This document shows, in pieces, positions 1-5,930 of a stretch of 26,970 bases of DNA. Position numbers and translations under genes: made by a program. This stretch comes from an uncultured Atopobiaceae bacterium (GTDB taxonomy: Bacteria > Actinomycetota > Coriobacteriia > Coriobacteriales > Atopobiaceae): NCBI GenBank assembly GCA_944321005.1, contig CALUJT010000003.1, forward strand, positions 1 through 26,970, given 5' to 3'. The notes below the pieces were generated by a model. It saw only the letters and a list, made by a program, of their open reading frames with translations. It had not been told where the DNA came from and searched no databases. Every line of letters starts with the position of its first letter. Within the stretch, counting starts at the first letter, position 1.

Positions 1-74
1 GCGGCTTTTTCCGGTTTCTCGCAAGGGTCGGTGACAACGGGATGAAAATGCAAATCGTGAAAATAAGATTTTGA

Positions 75-200
75 GAGACAAAAATAAAGCGCATTCACTT
101 TGACGTTGAAGAAGACGGCTTTTACGGCACATATTGGGCGTGCAAGGACACACATACAGCAGCGGGCACGGATTCGATTGAAACCGTGCCCGCTATTTGA
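75..200 (+). pseudogene. possible HicB-like antitoxin fragment, broken
   Basis: Reading frame 3 between the stop at 72-74 and the TGA at 198-200 gives about 41 residues, including the stretch FDVEEDGFYGTYW followed by a short Thr/Asp-Ser-Ile-Glu segment. This spacing (acidic 'EDG.Y', then 'T.(G).DSIE') is reminiscent of the N-terminal half of HicB-type antitoxins. There is no ATG/GTG/TTG start after the upstream stop, and the frame ends just where the family's helix would begin, so any gene here is dead. The similarity is short and by eye only. The first 230 bases are also visibly more AT-rich than the rest of the window. Confidence 0.25.
162..193. terminator. hairpin, 10-bp perfect stem
   Basis: GCGGGCACGG (162-171) pairs perfectly with CCGTGCCCGC (184-193) across a 12-nt loop. 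The plus-strand side is followed by an AT-rich tract (TATTTGATGCTATATTATTTT), without a clean run of T. It may terminate transcription of a gene to the left of the window. It also overlaps the end of the possible HicB-like fragment. Confidence 0.35.
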
Positions 201-229
201 TGCTATATTATTTTATCGAACGTCTGTTC

Positions 230-240
230 TATTCCCACTC
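230..240 (-). repeat. distal att-like direct repeat (copy of guaA 3' end)
   Basis: On the minus strand this reads GAGTGGGAATA(G), identical over 11 bases to the last codons of guaA (Glu-Trp-Glu-stop) at 2361-2371 and in the same orientation. It even keeps the stop codon (TAG here, TAA in guaA). The guaA 3' end is a known integration hotspot for genomic islands. The chance of an exact 11-mer recurring on one strand in 2.1 kb of random DNA is roughly 1 in 2000. I infer this is the displaced original gene end left by a site-specific insertion. Confidence 0.6.
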
Positions 241-324
241 AACAGACCCATTAGAAACCTCCTTTCAAATCGCGTCTGCAAGCCCGCAGGTCAGAGGCTT
301 AAAGTCGGCGGCTCCTTTCGTCTC

Positions 325-374
325 GGTGGGCTGGGTGGTACGAATCTGGTACGAATCGTGCTCGATTTCGTACC
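325..374. repeat. left paired arm-type repeats GGTACGAAT
   Basis: GGTACGAAT occurs at 337-345 and 348-356 (11-bp period), and a near-inverted copy ATTTCGTACC lies at 365-374. The region 325-356 aligns over about 32 bp with 2200-2235 at the other end of the element. Short direct repeats in phase with the DNA helix, about 100 bp inside an att core, are what tyrosine-integrase arm sites look like. The function is inference. A 14-bp palindrome (GCCGCT AA AGCGGC) follows at 377-390. Confidence 0.5.
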
Positions 375-407
375 AGGCCGCTAAAGCGGCACTCTGGCAG
401 GCTAGAA

Positions 408-503
408 AACAGATGCGACTACGGCAACGGCGACGAGAGGAAGCGGCGCCTGGGCTCGCACTACTCCATCGTGCAGCGGCGCGTGAACGAGATGCTGTCA
501 TGA
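408..503 (+). pseudogene. CW_7 (Cpl-7-type) cell-wall-binding domain remnant
   Basis: Reading frame 3 up to the TGA at 501-503 encodes a 31-residue segment with the motifs DYGNGDERKRRLG and YSIVQRRVNEMLS. This is the core of the CW_7 domain found at the C terminus of Cpl-7 lysozyme and of many phage or conjugative-element peptidoglycan hydrolases (family pattern: G.GNG..R...L...GY.Y..VQ..VN..L). The frame is open back to about 303 but has no start codon, no catalytic domain, and its upstream part is the arm-repeat DNA. It is therefore the broken tail of a hydrolase that probably belonged to the mobile element. The last codons overlap the start of the next small gene (TCATGA), as expected for a formerly coupled lysis or conjugation gene pair. 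Confidence 0.6.
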
Positions 504-646
504 GGTCGAGGCTGCGGTGGCTCGGCGAGCAGGTCGGGTGGTTCCTCGGTATCGTGGGATGCCTGCTCCTGATGCTGATCCTGCTACCGCTCATTCCGAT
601 CCTCGAGCTCTACGACGATGTGCGTAGGGCATACGAGGACGAGTAA
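500..646 (+). CDS. 48-residue single-span membrane peptide
   Basis: ATG at 500 overlaps the stop of the CW_7 remnant by 4 bases, and the frame ends at TAA 644-646 just before a strong hairpin. The peptide has a basic N terminus (MRSRLRWLGEQ), one hydrophobic span at about residues 13-34 (rich in Leu/Ile/Gly), and an acidic tail ending YDDVRRAYEDE. That topology suggests a small inner-membrane protein with the N terminus inside. Its position behind a cell-wall-hydrolase tail would fit a holin-like or element-encoded membrane accessory protein, but no family is recognised. The start has no strong Shine-Dalgarno site and probably relied on translational coupling, so expression today is uncertain. 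Confidence 0.5.
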   Translation: MRSRLRWLGEQVGWFLGIVGCLLLMLILLPLIPILELYDDVRRAYEDE

Positions 647-647
647 C

Positions 648-686
648 GCGGAAGGCCGCTTGTCAGCTTGGCAAGCGGCCTTCCGC
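648..686 (+). terminator. strong hairpin terminator, 15-bp stem
   Basis: GCGGAAGGCCGCTTG (648-662) pairs perfectly with CAAGCGGCCTTCCGC (672-686) across a 9-nt loop, starting two bases after the stop of the 48-residue membrane peptide. No U-tract follows, which is common for intrinsic terminators in high-GC Gram-positives. Confidence 0.7.
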
Positions 687-741
687 ATCGATGGCTTATA
701 GCAAAGCCAGCCGACACCGGCACAGCTCAAGCACGCTACGT

Positions 742-775
742 GCAACTTGGTCATCCTCAGGCGCACCTTGGTTCA
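742..775 (+). promoter_or_regulatory. candidate LytTR operator (two direct repeats, 21-bp period)
   Basis: GCAACTTGGT (742-751, then CA) and GCACCTTGGT (763-772, then TCA) match at 9 of 10 positions and start exactly 21 bp apart, two helical turns. LytTR proteins characteristically bind two direct repeats of about 9 bp separated by about 12 bp. The pair lies just upstream of the place where a -35 box would fall for the candidate -10 at 805-810, the usual position for an activator. The binding is inference. Confidence 0.45.
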
Positions 776-804
776 GCGCCGCCCGAGCCGGCACGGATGG
801 CAGG

Positions 805-810
805 TAGAAT
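805..810 (+). promoter_or_regulatory. candidate -10 box TAGAAT of the LytTR gene
   Basis: TAGAAT lies 22 bases upstream of the ATG at 833. The corresponding -35 position (782-787, CCCGAG) has no consensus, which would fit an activator-dependent promoter served by the direct repeats at 742-775. The RBS GAAAGGA is at 821-827. Confidence 0.35.
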
Positions 811-832
811 GCGACTCGTCGAAAGGAACACC

Positions 833-1273
833 ATGAAGATAACGATCGACGAACGACCGGAATCGAGCGGCATCGAGGTCGCAATCGTCTGCAGGAAGAC
901 GGACCAGCAGGTACTCGACATCGTCGCCAGGCTGCGCATGTTCGACCGCAAGGTCACGGGAAGTGCGGACGGAGGCACCCACGTGGTGAACGCCGAGGAC
1001 ATCCTCTACGTGGAGTCGGTGGACAAGCGCACGTTCTTCTACACCGAAGGCGCCGTGTTCGAGACCGCGCTGCGGCTCTACGAGATGGAGGAGCGCCTGG
1101 AGGGATGCGACTTCCTGCGGGTGGCCAAGGGCTGCGTGGTGAACTTCCGCAGGATCGCCTCGCTGCGCCCGGAGATGAACGGGCGGCTCGTGGCGACCAT
1201 GGACAACGGCGAGCAGGTCGTCATATCGCGGCAGTACGCGCCGGACGTGCGCCGCAAGCTCGGGATGCTGTAA
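833..1273 (+). CDS. LytTR-family DNA-binding transcriptional regulator
   Basis: The protein has 146 residues and an ATG start preceded by GAAAGGA. The C-terminal ~95 residues form a LytTR DNA-binding domain: the segment AEDILYVESVDKRTFFYTEG, then ETALRLYEMEERL, the signature FLRVAKGCVVNFRRIASLRP, and the closing strands GRLVATMDNGEQVVISRQYA. There is no response-receiver domain. The ~50-residue N-terminal part is short, as in stand-alone LytTR regulators such as HdrR and BrsR of streptococci. The next gene, 22 bases downstream, encodes a four-span DUF3021 protein. In the LytTR regulatory systems described in streptococci such a membrane partner inhibits the regulator. By analogy this is a self-activating cell-surface or stress switch; the signal is unknown. 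The gene sits inside the att-like repeats, so it is probably mobile-element cargo. Confidence 0.88.
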   Translation: MKITIDERPESSGIEVAIVCRKTDQQVLDIVARLRMFDRKVTGSADGGTHVVNAEDILYVESVDKRTFFYTEGAVFETALRLYEMEERLEGCDFLRVAKGCVVNFRRIASLRPEMNGRLVATMDNGEQVVISRQYAPDVRRKLGML

Positions 1274-1295
1274 CGAGACGGGAAAGGAGCCCAAA

Positions 1296-1769
1296 ATGAC
1301 ACGCAAGGACATCCTCGACACCGAGGTCCGCACGCCCGCGGAAAACGCCAGGTCCTTCCTGGCAACGCTCTGCGTCTCCTTCACGATCATGATGGTCGTG
1401 TGCATGGCCCTTGGAACCATATTCGCCGGCGAAGAATCGAAACAGGGTATCATGTATTGCTGGTCCCTGCTCGGAGCCTGCGTCTGCACGGCGGCGCTGC
1501 AGTTCGTCTTCTTCACGCCCACGGTCATCAAGCGCATGGCGTATCCGCTGCGCCTGTTCCTGTTCGGCATCTGCCTCTACGCCGTGCTGGCTGTGCTCGC
1601 CGTGGTGATGCGGTGGTTCCCAGCAGATATGGCCGGAGCTTGGGTTTCGTTCACCATCAGCTACCTTGTCGCGCTCGCAGTGGCGACCGCCGCCTACGCG
1701 GCCAAGCACAGGCGCGAGGAACGCACTCTCAACGAGAAGCTCAATGAGTATCGGAGGAACAACAGCTAG
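1296..1769 (+). CDS. DUF3021 membrane protein, likely inhibitor of the LytTR regulator
   Basis: This is a 157-residue protein with RBS AAAGGAG 6 bases before the ATG. Four hydrophobic spans are visible at about residues 20-44, 52-75, 85-107 and 114-135, followed by a basic, charged cytoplasmic tail (AKHRREERTLNEKLNEYRR). This four-helix arrangement, the size and the linkage to a stand-alone LytTR gene identify the DUF3021 family. In the HdrRM and BrsRM systems the membrane protein holds its LytTR partner inactive; the same role here is inference. The two genes form an operon closed by the hairpin at 1794-1833. Confidence 0.8.
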   Translation: MTRKDILDTEVRTPAENARSFLATLCVSFTIMMVVCMALGTIFAGEESKQGIMYCWSLLGACVCTAALQFVFFTPTVIKRMAYPLRLFLFGICLYAVLAVLAVVMRWFPADMAGAWVSFTISYLVALAVATAAYAAKHRREERTLNEKLNEYRRNNS

Positions 1770-1793
1770 GGCGAATCTAATCTGATGCCCAAA

Positions 1794-1833
1794 GAAGAAT
1801 GGCCGCCTATCGATGTGATAGACGGCCTTCTTC
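1794..1833. terminator. bidirectional terminator between convergent genes
   Basis: A long interrupted stem: GAAGAA, GGCCG and CTATC (1794-1811) pair with GATAG, CGGCC and TTCTTC (1817-1833) around a GATGT loop. Pyrimidine-rich T tracts lie on both outer sides. It separates the DUF3021 gene (plus) from the 103-residue gene (minus) and can serve both. Confidence 0.7.
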
Positions 1834-1852
1834 CTTGCTATGTGGGCTCGGA

Positions 1853-2164
1853 CTAGCTGAGCGGCTCGAGCTCGCGGTAGAGCGGGTCTCCGTCGCCCAC
1901 GAGCACGTCCCACCACCACTGGGGCGACTCGACGCCGGAGGCGCAGAGCATGTCCAGGAGCTTGGCCCGCGCATCCGGGGGAAGCTGCTCGAAGTCCTCG
2001 CGCATGGCGTCGAGCACTGCCTTGCTCGTTGCCATCATGTCGTTGCAGATCTCCTTCTTCTCCTCGAGCGTGTAGCTCTCGGGCGAGTAGCAACAGAGGT
2101 CCGCTCGGAAGTACGCCATGTCCTCGGCCTGGGTGAGTTCGTTCATCTTCGCTTCGTTCATCAT
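1853..2164 (-). CDS. unrecognised 103-residue acidic protein
   Basis: The ATG at 2164 (a second Met codon follows directly) has the RBS AGGGAGA 8 bases upstream on the minus strand. The protein is acidic, with a clear helical character in its first half (SYTLEEKKEICNDMMATSKA) and the Trp-rich stretch ESPQWWWDVLVGDGDPLY near the C terminus. There is no signal peptide, membrane span or metal motif. I recognise no family. It lies inside the guaA element and converges on the LytTR/DUF3021 pair, so it is likely element cargo. The good RBS and ordinary amino-acid composition support a real gene. Confidence 0.65.
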   Translation of the reverse strand: MMNEAKMNELTQAEDMAYFRADLCCYSPESYTLEEKKEICNDMMATSKAVLDAMREDFEQLPPDARAKLLDMLCASGVESPQWWWDVLVGDGDPLYRELEPLS

Positions 2165-2199
2165 GGTTTTAATCTCCCTTCGGTGCCCCGCGTCGTGAA

Positions 2200-2235
2200 T
2201 GGTGGCGCTGGGGTGGTACGAATTCCGGTACGAAT
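2200..2235. repeat. right paired arm-type repeats GGTACGAAT
   Basis: GGTACGAAT occurs at 2215-2223 and 2227-2235 (12-bp period), preceded by GGTGGCGCTGGGGT. The same arrangement, including the GC-rich lead-in, is found at 325-356. This copy is about 125 bp inside the guaA-side core repeat, and the left copy about 97 bp inside the distal core. I interpret the two as integrase arm sites of one element. Confidence 0.5.
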
Positions 2236-2265
2236 AATCCCGAAAGGAGTGCTTTCTTTCAGAGC

Positions 2266-2300
2266 GAAGTGGTGTGCCGATTTCTCGAACACACCACTTC
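2266..2300 (-). terminator. hairpin downstream of guaA
   Basis: GAAGTGGTGTG (2266-2276) pairs perfectly with CACACCACTTC (2290-2300), an 11-bp stem with a 13-nt loop, 60 bases past the guaA stop. It may be the terminator now used by guaA, supplied by the inserted element. There is no clear U-run on the minus strand; the T-rich side is on the plus strand. Confidence 0.5.
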
Positions 2301-2359
2301 TGACCTGCGGTTTTGTTGTGTTTCGGGTTGGAGTGTGGAATAGTGCTTTGTGCGAAATT

Positions 2360-3949
2360 TTATTCCCACTCTATCGTGGCGGGAGGCTTGGGCGTGACGT
2401 CGTAGACCACGCGGTTCACGCCGGGGACCTCGGCCACGATGCGGCTGGAGATGCGCCCCAGCACGTCGTAGGGCAGCTTCGCCCAGTCCGCGGTCATCGC
2501 GTCGGAGCTCTCCACCGCGCGCACGATCACCGGGCGCGCGTAGGTGCGCTCGTCGCCCATCACGCCCACGGAGCGGATGTCCGGCAGAACGGCGAAGTAC
2601 TGCCAGCAGCTGTGCTCGGAGTTGCGCTCGCCCGTCTCCTCGAAGAGGCGCTCGTTGTAGGCGTCCAGCTCCTCGCGCACGATGGCGTCGGCGTTCTTGA
2701 GAATCTCTAGCTTCTCCGGGGTCACCTCGCCGATGATGCGGATGGCAAGCCCCGGGCCCGGGAACGGCTGACGGAAGACCATGCGGTCGGGCAGCCCCAG
2801 CGCCACGCCCAGCTCGCGCACCTCGTCCTTGAAGAAGTGGTCGAGCGGCTCGATGAGGTCGAAGTGCACGCCCTCCGGGAAGGGGATCAGGTTGTGGTGG
2901 CTCTTGATCGTGGAGGCCTTGCCGCCCGTCTTGCGCGCACCGGACTCGATGATGTCCGGGTAGATGGTGCCCTGGGCGAGCATCTCCACGCCACCGATGC
3001 GCTGGGCCTCGTCGAAGAAGACCTTCCAGAACTCGGAGCCAATGCGGCGACGCTTCTCCTCCGGCTCGGTCACGCCGGCGAGCAGGCGCTCGTAGCGGCG
3101 CTCGGCGTGCACGTGCACGAGCGGCACCTGGAACTGGTCGCGGAAGACCTCCTCCACCATCTCGGGCTCGCCCTTGCGGAGCATCCCGTGGTTCACGAAG
3201 ACGCACGTGAGCTGGTCGCCGATGGCGCGGTGCACGAGCGCGGCCACCACGGAGGAGTCCACGCCGCCGGAGAGGCCCAGGATGACCTTGCGATCGCCCA
3301 CCTGCGCGCGGATCTCCGCGACCAACTCACCGATGATGTTGTCCATGGTCCACGTGGCGTCGAGCCCGCAGATGCCAAAGAGGAAGTTCTCGAGCAGCCT
3401 GCGCCCGTGCTCGGTGTGGCGCACCTCCGGGTGGAACTGGGTCGAGAAGAGCCTGCGCTCGGCACACTCCATGGAGGCGACGGGGCAGACGTCCGTCGCC
3501 GAGGTGACGACGAACCCCTCGGGCACGCGGCTCACGGCGTCGCGGTGGCTCATCCACACGGTCTGCTCGTCGGGCGTACCCGCGAACAGCGCGGACTCGC
3601 CGGAGCGCGCGATCTTTGCCGGGCCGTACTCACCCACCTCGGAGTGGGCGACCTCGCCGCCCAGCGTGACGGCCATGATCTGGTGGCCGTAGCAGAAGCC
3701 CAGCACCGGGACGCCCAGCTCGAGGACGCCCGGGTCGATCCTGGGCGCGTCCTCGGCGTAGACGGAGGCGGGGCCGCCGGAGAGGATGATGGCGGCGGGA
3801 CCCATGGCGGCAAGCTCGTCTGCGGGAATGTCGCACGGCACGATCTCCGAGTACACGTGCAGGTCGCGCACGCGACGCGCGATCAGCTGGCCGTACTGCG
3901 CGCCAAAGTCCAGAACCGCCACGAACTGCTTGGGGGTAGCCTCGCTCAT
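2360..3949 (-). CDS. guaA: GMP synthase (glutamine-hydrolysing)
   Basis: GuaA converts XMP to GMP using ATP and the amide nitrogen of glutamine, the last step of guanine nucleotide synthesis. The 529-residue protein is close to the usual ~515-525. The N-terminal class I glutaminase has DFGAQYG (14-20), nucleophile Cys86 in GFCYGHQ, and His173/Glu175 in FHPE. The ATP-pyrophosphatase domain has the P-loop SGGVDSS at 227-233. The C-terminal dimerisation domain ends in PATIEWE. The ATG at 3949 is chosen over an in-frame start at 4096 because it has the RBS GGAGGA and matches the family N terminus. The last three codons form the core repeat of the downstream element. The gene is divergent from the LCP gene across a 207-bp gap holding small AT-rich inverted repeats; no riboswitch is recognised there. 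Confidence 0.97.
   Translation of the reverse strand: MSEATPKQFVAVLDFGAQYGQLIARRVRDLHVYSEIVPCDIPADELAAMGPAAIILSGGPASVYAEDAPRIDPGVLELGVPVLGFCYGHQIMAVTLGGEVAHSEVGEYGPAKIARSGESALFAGTPDEQTVWMSHRDAVSRVPEGFVVTSATDVCPVASMECAERRLFSTQFHPEVRHTEHGRRLLENFLFGICGLDATWTMDNIIGELVAEIRAQVGDRKVILGLSGGVDSSVVAALVHRAIGDQLTCVFVNHGMLRKGEPEMVEEVFRDQFQVPLVHVHAERRYERLLAGVTEPEEKRRRIGSEFWKVFFDEAQRIGGVEMLAQGTIYPDIIESGARKTGGKASTIKSHHNLIPFPEGVHFDLIEPLDHFFKDEVRELGVALGLPDRMVFRQPFPGPGLAIRIIGEVTPEKLEILKNADAIVREELDAYNERLFEETGERNSEHSCWQYFAVLPDIRSVGVMGDERTYARPVIVRAVESSDAMTADWAKLPYDVLGRISSRIVAEVPGVNRVVYDVTPKPPATIEWE
2361..2371 (-). repeat. guaA-side att-like direct repeat
   Basis: GAGTGGGAATA on the minus strand, the Glu-Trp-Glu-stop codons of guaA. 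It is identical to 230-240 and marks the junction between guaA and the inserted element. Confidence 0.6.
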
Positions 3950-4156
3950 GTGTCCTCCGGTCTTCTCGCCACGCGCGGACGGGCCGGGCGCGGCAACGTG
4001 GTCCTGAAAAATCAACCTCACCATTATTGCCGGTTTTCTGGAAAACGCGCCCTTTTTTGGGCCCTTCATGCGTCGTTCACCCAACTTCCCTATCATTTAT
4101 GCGTCTGAATCGAGTCGCCAGCGGGGCCACCGGCCTCCAAAACAGAAGGGGCCGTT

Positions 4157-5725
4157 GTGGCCGACAAGAGAAAACACCGGCAGATGACCAGCGCCGACCA
4201 GGCGCGCTACTCGGAGAGCCTGTACGGACGCGGTGCCGTCGAGGCCCGCCCCGTCGTCGAGCCGCGCACCACCAACCGCCGCTCCTCCTCCGCGCGCCCG
4301 TCCGCCACCCACATGGCGCCGTCCCGCGCCGAGGGCGTGGAGGCGTATCGCCAGCGCCGCAGGAAGAAGGGCGCGGGCCGCGTGCTCCGCGTTCTTCTCG
4401 TCACCGTTCTGGTGGTGCTCGCCGGCGCGGGCACGGCCGTGGGCCTGTGGCTCGCGGACCTCAACAGCCGCCTTGCCGACAAGAACGTGGTGAGCGACGA
4501 CCTCCGCCAGCAGCTCGTGGCGGTGGAGCCCCAGGAGCCCTTCTACATGCTCCTGCTGGGCGTGGACAAGAGCGAGGGGCGCTCCGAGGAGTGGGGCGCC
4601 GACACCTCCAACTTCCGCGCCGACACCATCATCCTCACGCGCGTGGACGCGCCCGCGCAGAAGGTCACCCTCGTCTCCATCCCGCGCGACACCCTCGTGG
4701 ACATGGACGAGAACGGCGAGCGCAAGATCAACGACGCCTACGCCATCGGCGGGGCGGCGTACATGACCAAGGTCGTCTCCGAGTTTGCGGACGTAGACAT
4801 CTCCCACTACGCCGAGGTAGACTTCGAGCAGCTCACCTCCATCGTGGACACCATCGGGGGCATCGAGGTCACCCTCCCCGTTGCCATTCACGACGACTAC
4901 GCCGTCATCGACCTCCCGGCAGGCACGCAGACCATCGACGGTGCCACGGCCCTCGGCCTGTGCCGCGCGCGCCACGCCTACGACGACTACGGCGGGGGTG
5001 ACTTCTACCGCGCCGCCAACCAGCGCATGGTGATCGGCGCCATCGTGAAGAAGGTTCTCCAGCTGGACATCGCCACGATGGCGGGCACGGTCTCCGAGCT
5101 CGCCAACAGCGTGAGCACGGACTTCAGCGCGACGGACATCCTCAGCCTCGTGGCGCAGTTCCGCAGCTTTGACGTGGACAACAACATGTTCTCCGGCCAG
5201 ACCCCCACGGTCTCCGAGTACATCAACAACATCTGGTACGAGATTCCCAACCAGGCCGCCTGGGAGGAGATGATGGCGCGCGTGGAGGCGGGCGAGTCCC
5301 CCTACTCCGACGCCAGCCAGGACTTCACGGCGGGCGTGGCAGGCTCCATCGGCTCGGGCTCCAACATCACGGAGGGCGAGGTCGACGCCACGTCGTCCGG
5401 CTCCGAGGAGGATTCCGAGGACGTCGAGCCCGAGGTCACGCCGGTCTACTCTGGCTCCGTCTTCGTGCTCAACGGCGCGGGCATCAGCGGCCTGGGCGCA
5501 AGCACGGCCGACACCCTCAACTACACCGGCTTCTACGCGAGCTCCGACAACGCGTCCTCGTTTGGCAACACCACGACCACGATCTACTACAACGGCAGCG
5601 CCGAGGGCGTGGCCGCGGGCGTGGCTGAGACGCTGGGGCTCAGCAGCTCCCACATCCGCGAGAACGACGGCACCTACAGCACCGAGTACGACGTCATCGT
5701 CCTTCTGGGCGAGGACATGGGCTAG
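4157..5725 (+). CDS. LCP-family cell-wall glycopolymer ligase (LytR-CpsA-Psr) with LytR_C domain
   Basis: LCP enzymes transfer lipid-linked glycopolymers (teichoic acids, capsule, or glycans) to peptidoglycan on the outer membrane face. The 522-residue protein starts at GTG 4157 (RBS AAGGGG). A basic cytoplasmic head of ~75 residues precedes one membrane span (about 77-99). The LCP domain follows, with MLLLGVD (Asp137), FRADT, SIPRDT (Arg177), KINDAYAIGG and the catalytic Arg pair in LCRARHAYDD (Arg270/Arg272). An acidic, Ser-rich linker near 395-425 leads to a LytR_C domain (VFVLNGAGISGLG to the C terminus). All key phosphate-binding residues appear intact. It is monocistronic and closed by a strong hairpin. 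The nearby glycosyltransferases suggest its substrate is a surface glycan. Confidence 0.93.
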   Translation: MADKRKHRQMTSADQARYSESLYGRGAVEARPVVEPRTTNRRSSSARPSATHMAPSRAEGVEAYRQRRRKKGAGRVLRVLLVTVLVVLAGAGTAVGLWLADLNSRLADKNVVSDDLRQQLVAVEPQEPFYMLLLGVDKSEGRSEEWGADTSNFRADTIILTRVDAPAQKVTLVSIPRDTLVDMDENGERKINDAYAIGGAAYMTKVVSEFADVDISHYAEVDFEQLTSIVDTIGGIEVTLPVAIHDDYAVIDLPAGTQTIDGATALGLCRARHAYDDYGGGDFYRAANQRMVIGAIVKKVLQLDIATMAGTVSELANSVSTDFSATDILSLVAQFRSFDVDNNMFSGQTPTVSEYINNIWYEIPNQAAWEEMMARVEAGESPYSDASQDFTAGVAGSIGSGSNITEGEVDATSSGSEEDSEDVEPEVTPVYSGSVFVLNGAGISGLGASTADTLNYTGFYASSDNASSFGNTTTTIYYNGSAEGVAAGVAETLGLSSSHIRENDGTYSTEYDVIVLLGEDMG

Positions 5726-5747
5726 ACGCCGGAACCCCCGACACACG

Positions 5748-5806
5748 GCGAGAAGAACGCGGGCCCGCAACCCAAACAGGTTGCGGGCCCGCTCGCTCTT
5801 CTCGCC
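5748..5806. terminator. long hairpin terminator between convergent genes
   Basis: The inner stem GCGGGCCCGCAACC (5759-5772) pairs with GGTTGCGGGCCCGC (5779-5792). An outer stem GGCGAGAAGA (5748-5757) pairs with TCTTCTCGCC (5797-5806). It sits between the convergent LCP gene and ychF and could stop transcription from either side. Confidence 0.8.
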
Positions 5807-5920
5807 CTTCCCAGCCGCCATTCAACCGCTAACGGCAGGCCGCCCGCCGACCTTCTAAGCAGGAGTTTTTGAGCGCGAAGCGCAACGCTCTTCCCAGCCA
5901 TCCCTCAACCGCTGGCGGCC
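5807..5920. repeat. imperfect direct repeat in the LCP-ychF gap
   Basis: CTTCCCAGCC followed by TCAACCGCT and a CGG-rich tail occurs at 5807-5838 and again at 5890-5918, 83 bp apart. The rest of the 5726-5930 gap holds the terminator and no convincing gene. Confidence 0.45.
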
Positions 5921-5930
5921 CCACCTGACG

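Noticed and set aside
265..594. A 109-codon minus-strand frame through the left arm repeats
   Set aside because: It is opposite the CW_7 remnant, its translation is Ser/Arg low complexity, and no ribosome binding site supports it.
2331..2343. GAGTGTGGAATAG on the plus strand as a third, inverted att core
   Set aside because: It has one extra base relative to the core and is 17 bp from the guaA end; it could pair with it as a hairpin, but the evidence is too thin to call it a recombination site.
3950..4096. N-terminal extension of GuaA from an upstream start
   Set aside because: The extra 49 residues are not part of the family, and the ATG at 3949 has a strong Shine-Dalgarno site.
2837..4108. 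A 423-codon plus-strand frame opposite guaA
   Set aside because: Antisense shadow of guaA with no recognisable domain and no ribosome binding site.
3950..4156. Purine riboswitch in the guaA leader
   Set aside because: No conserved purine-aptamer helices or loop motifs can be seen; only short AT-rich inverted repeats are present.
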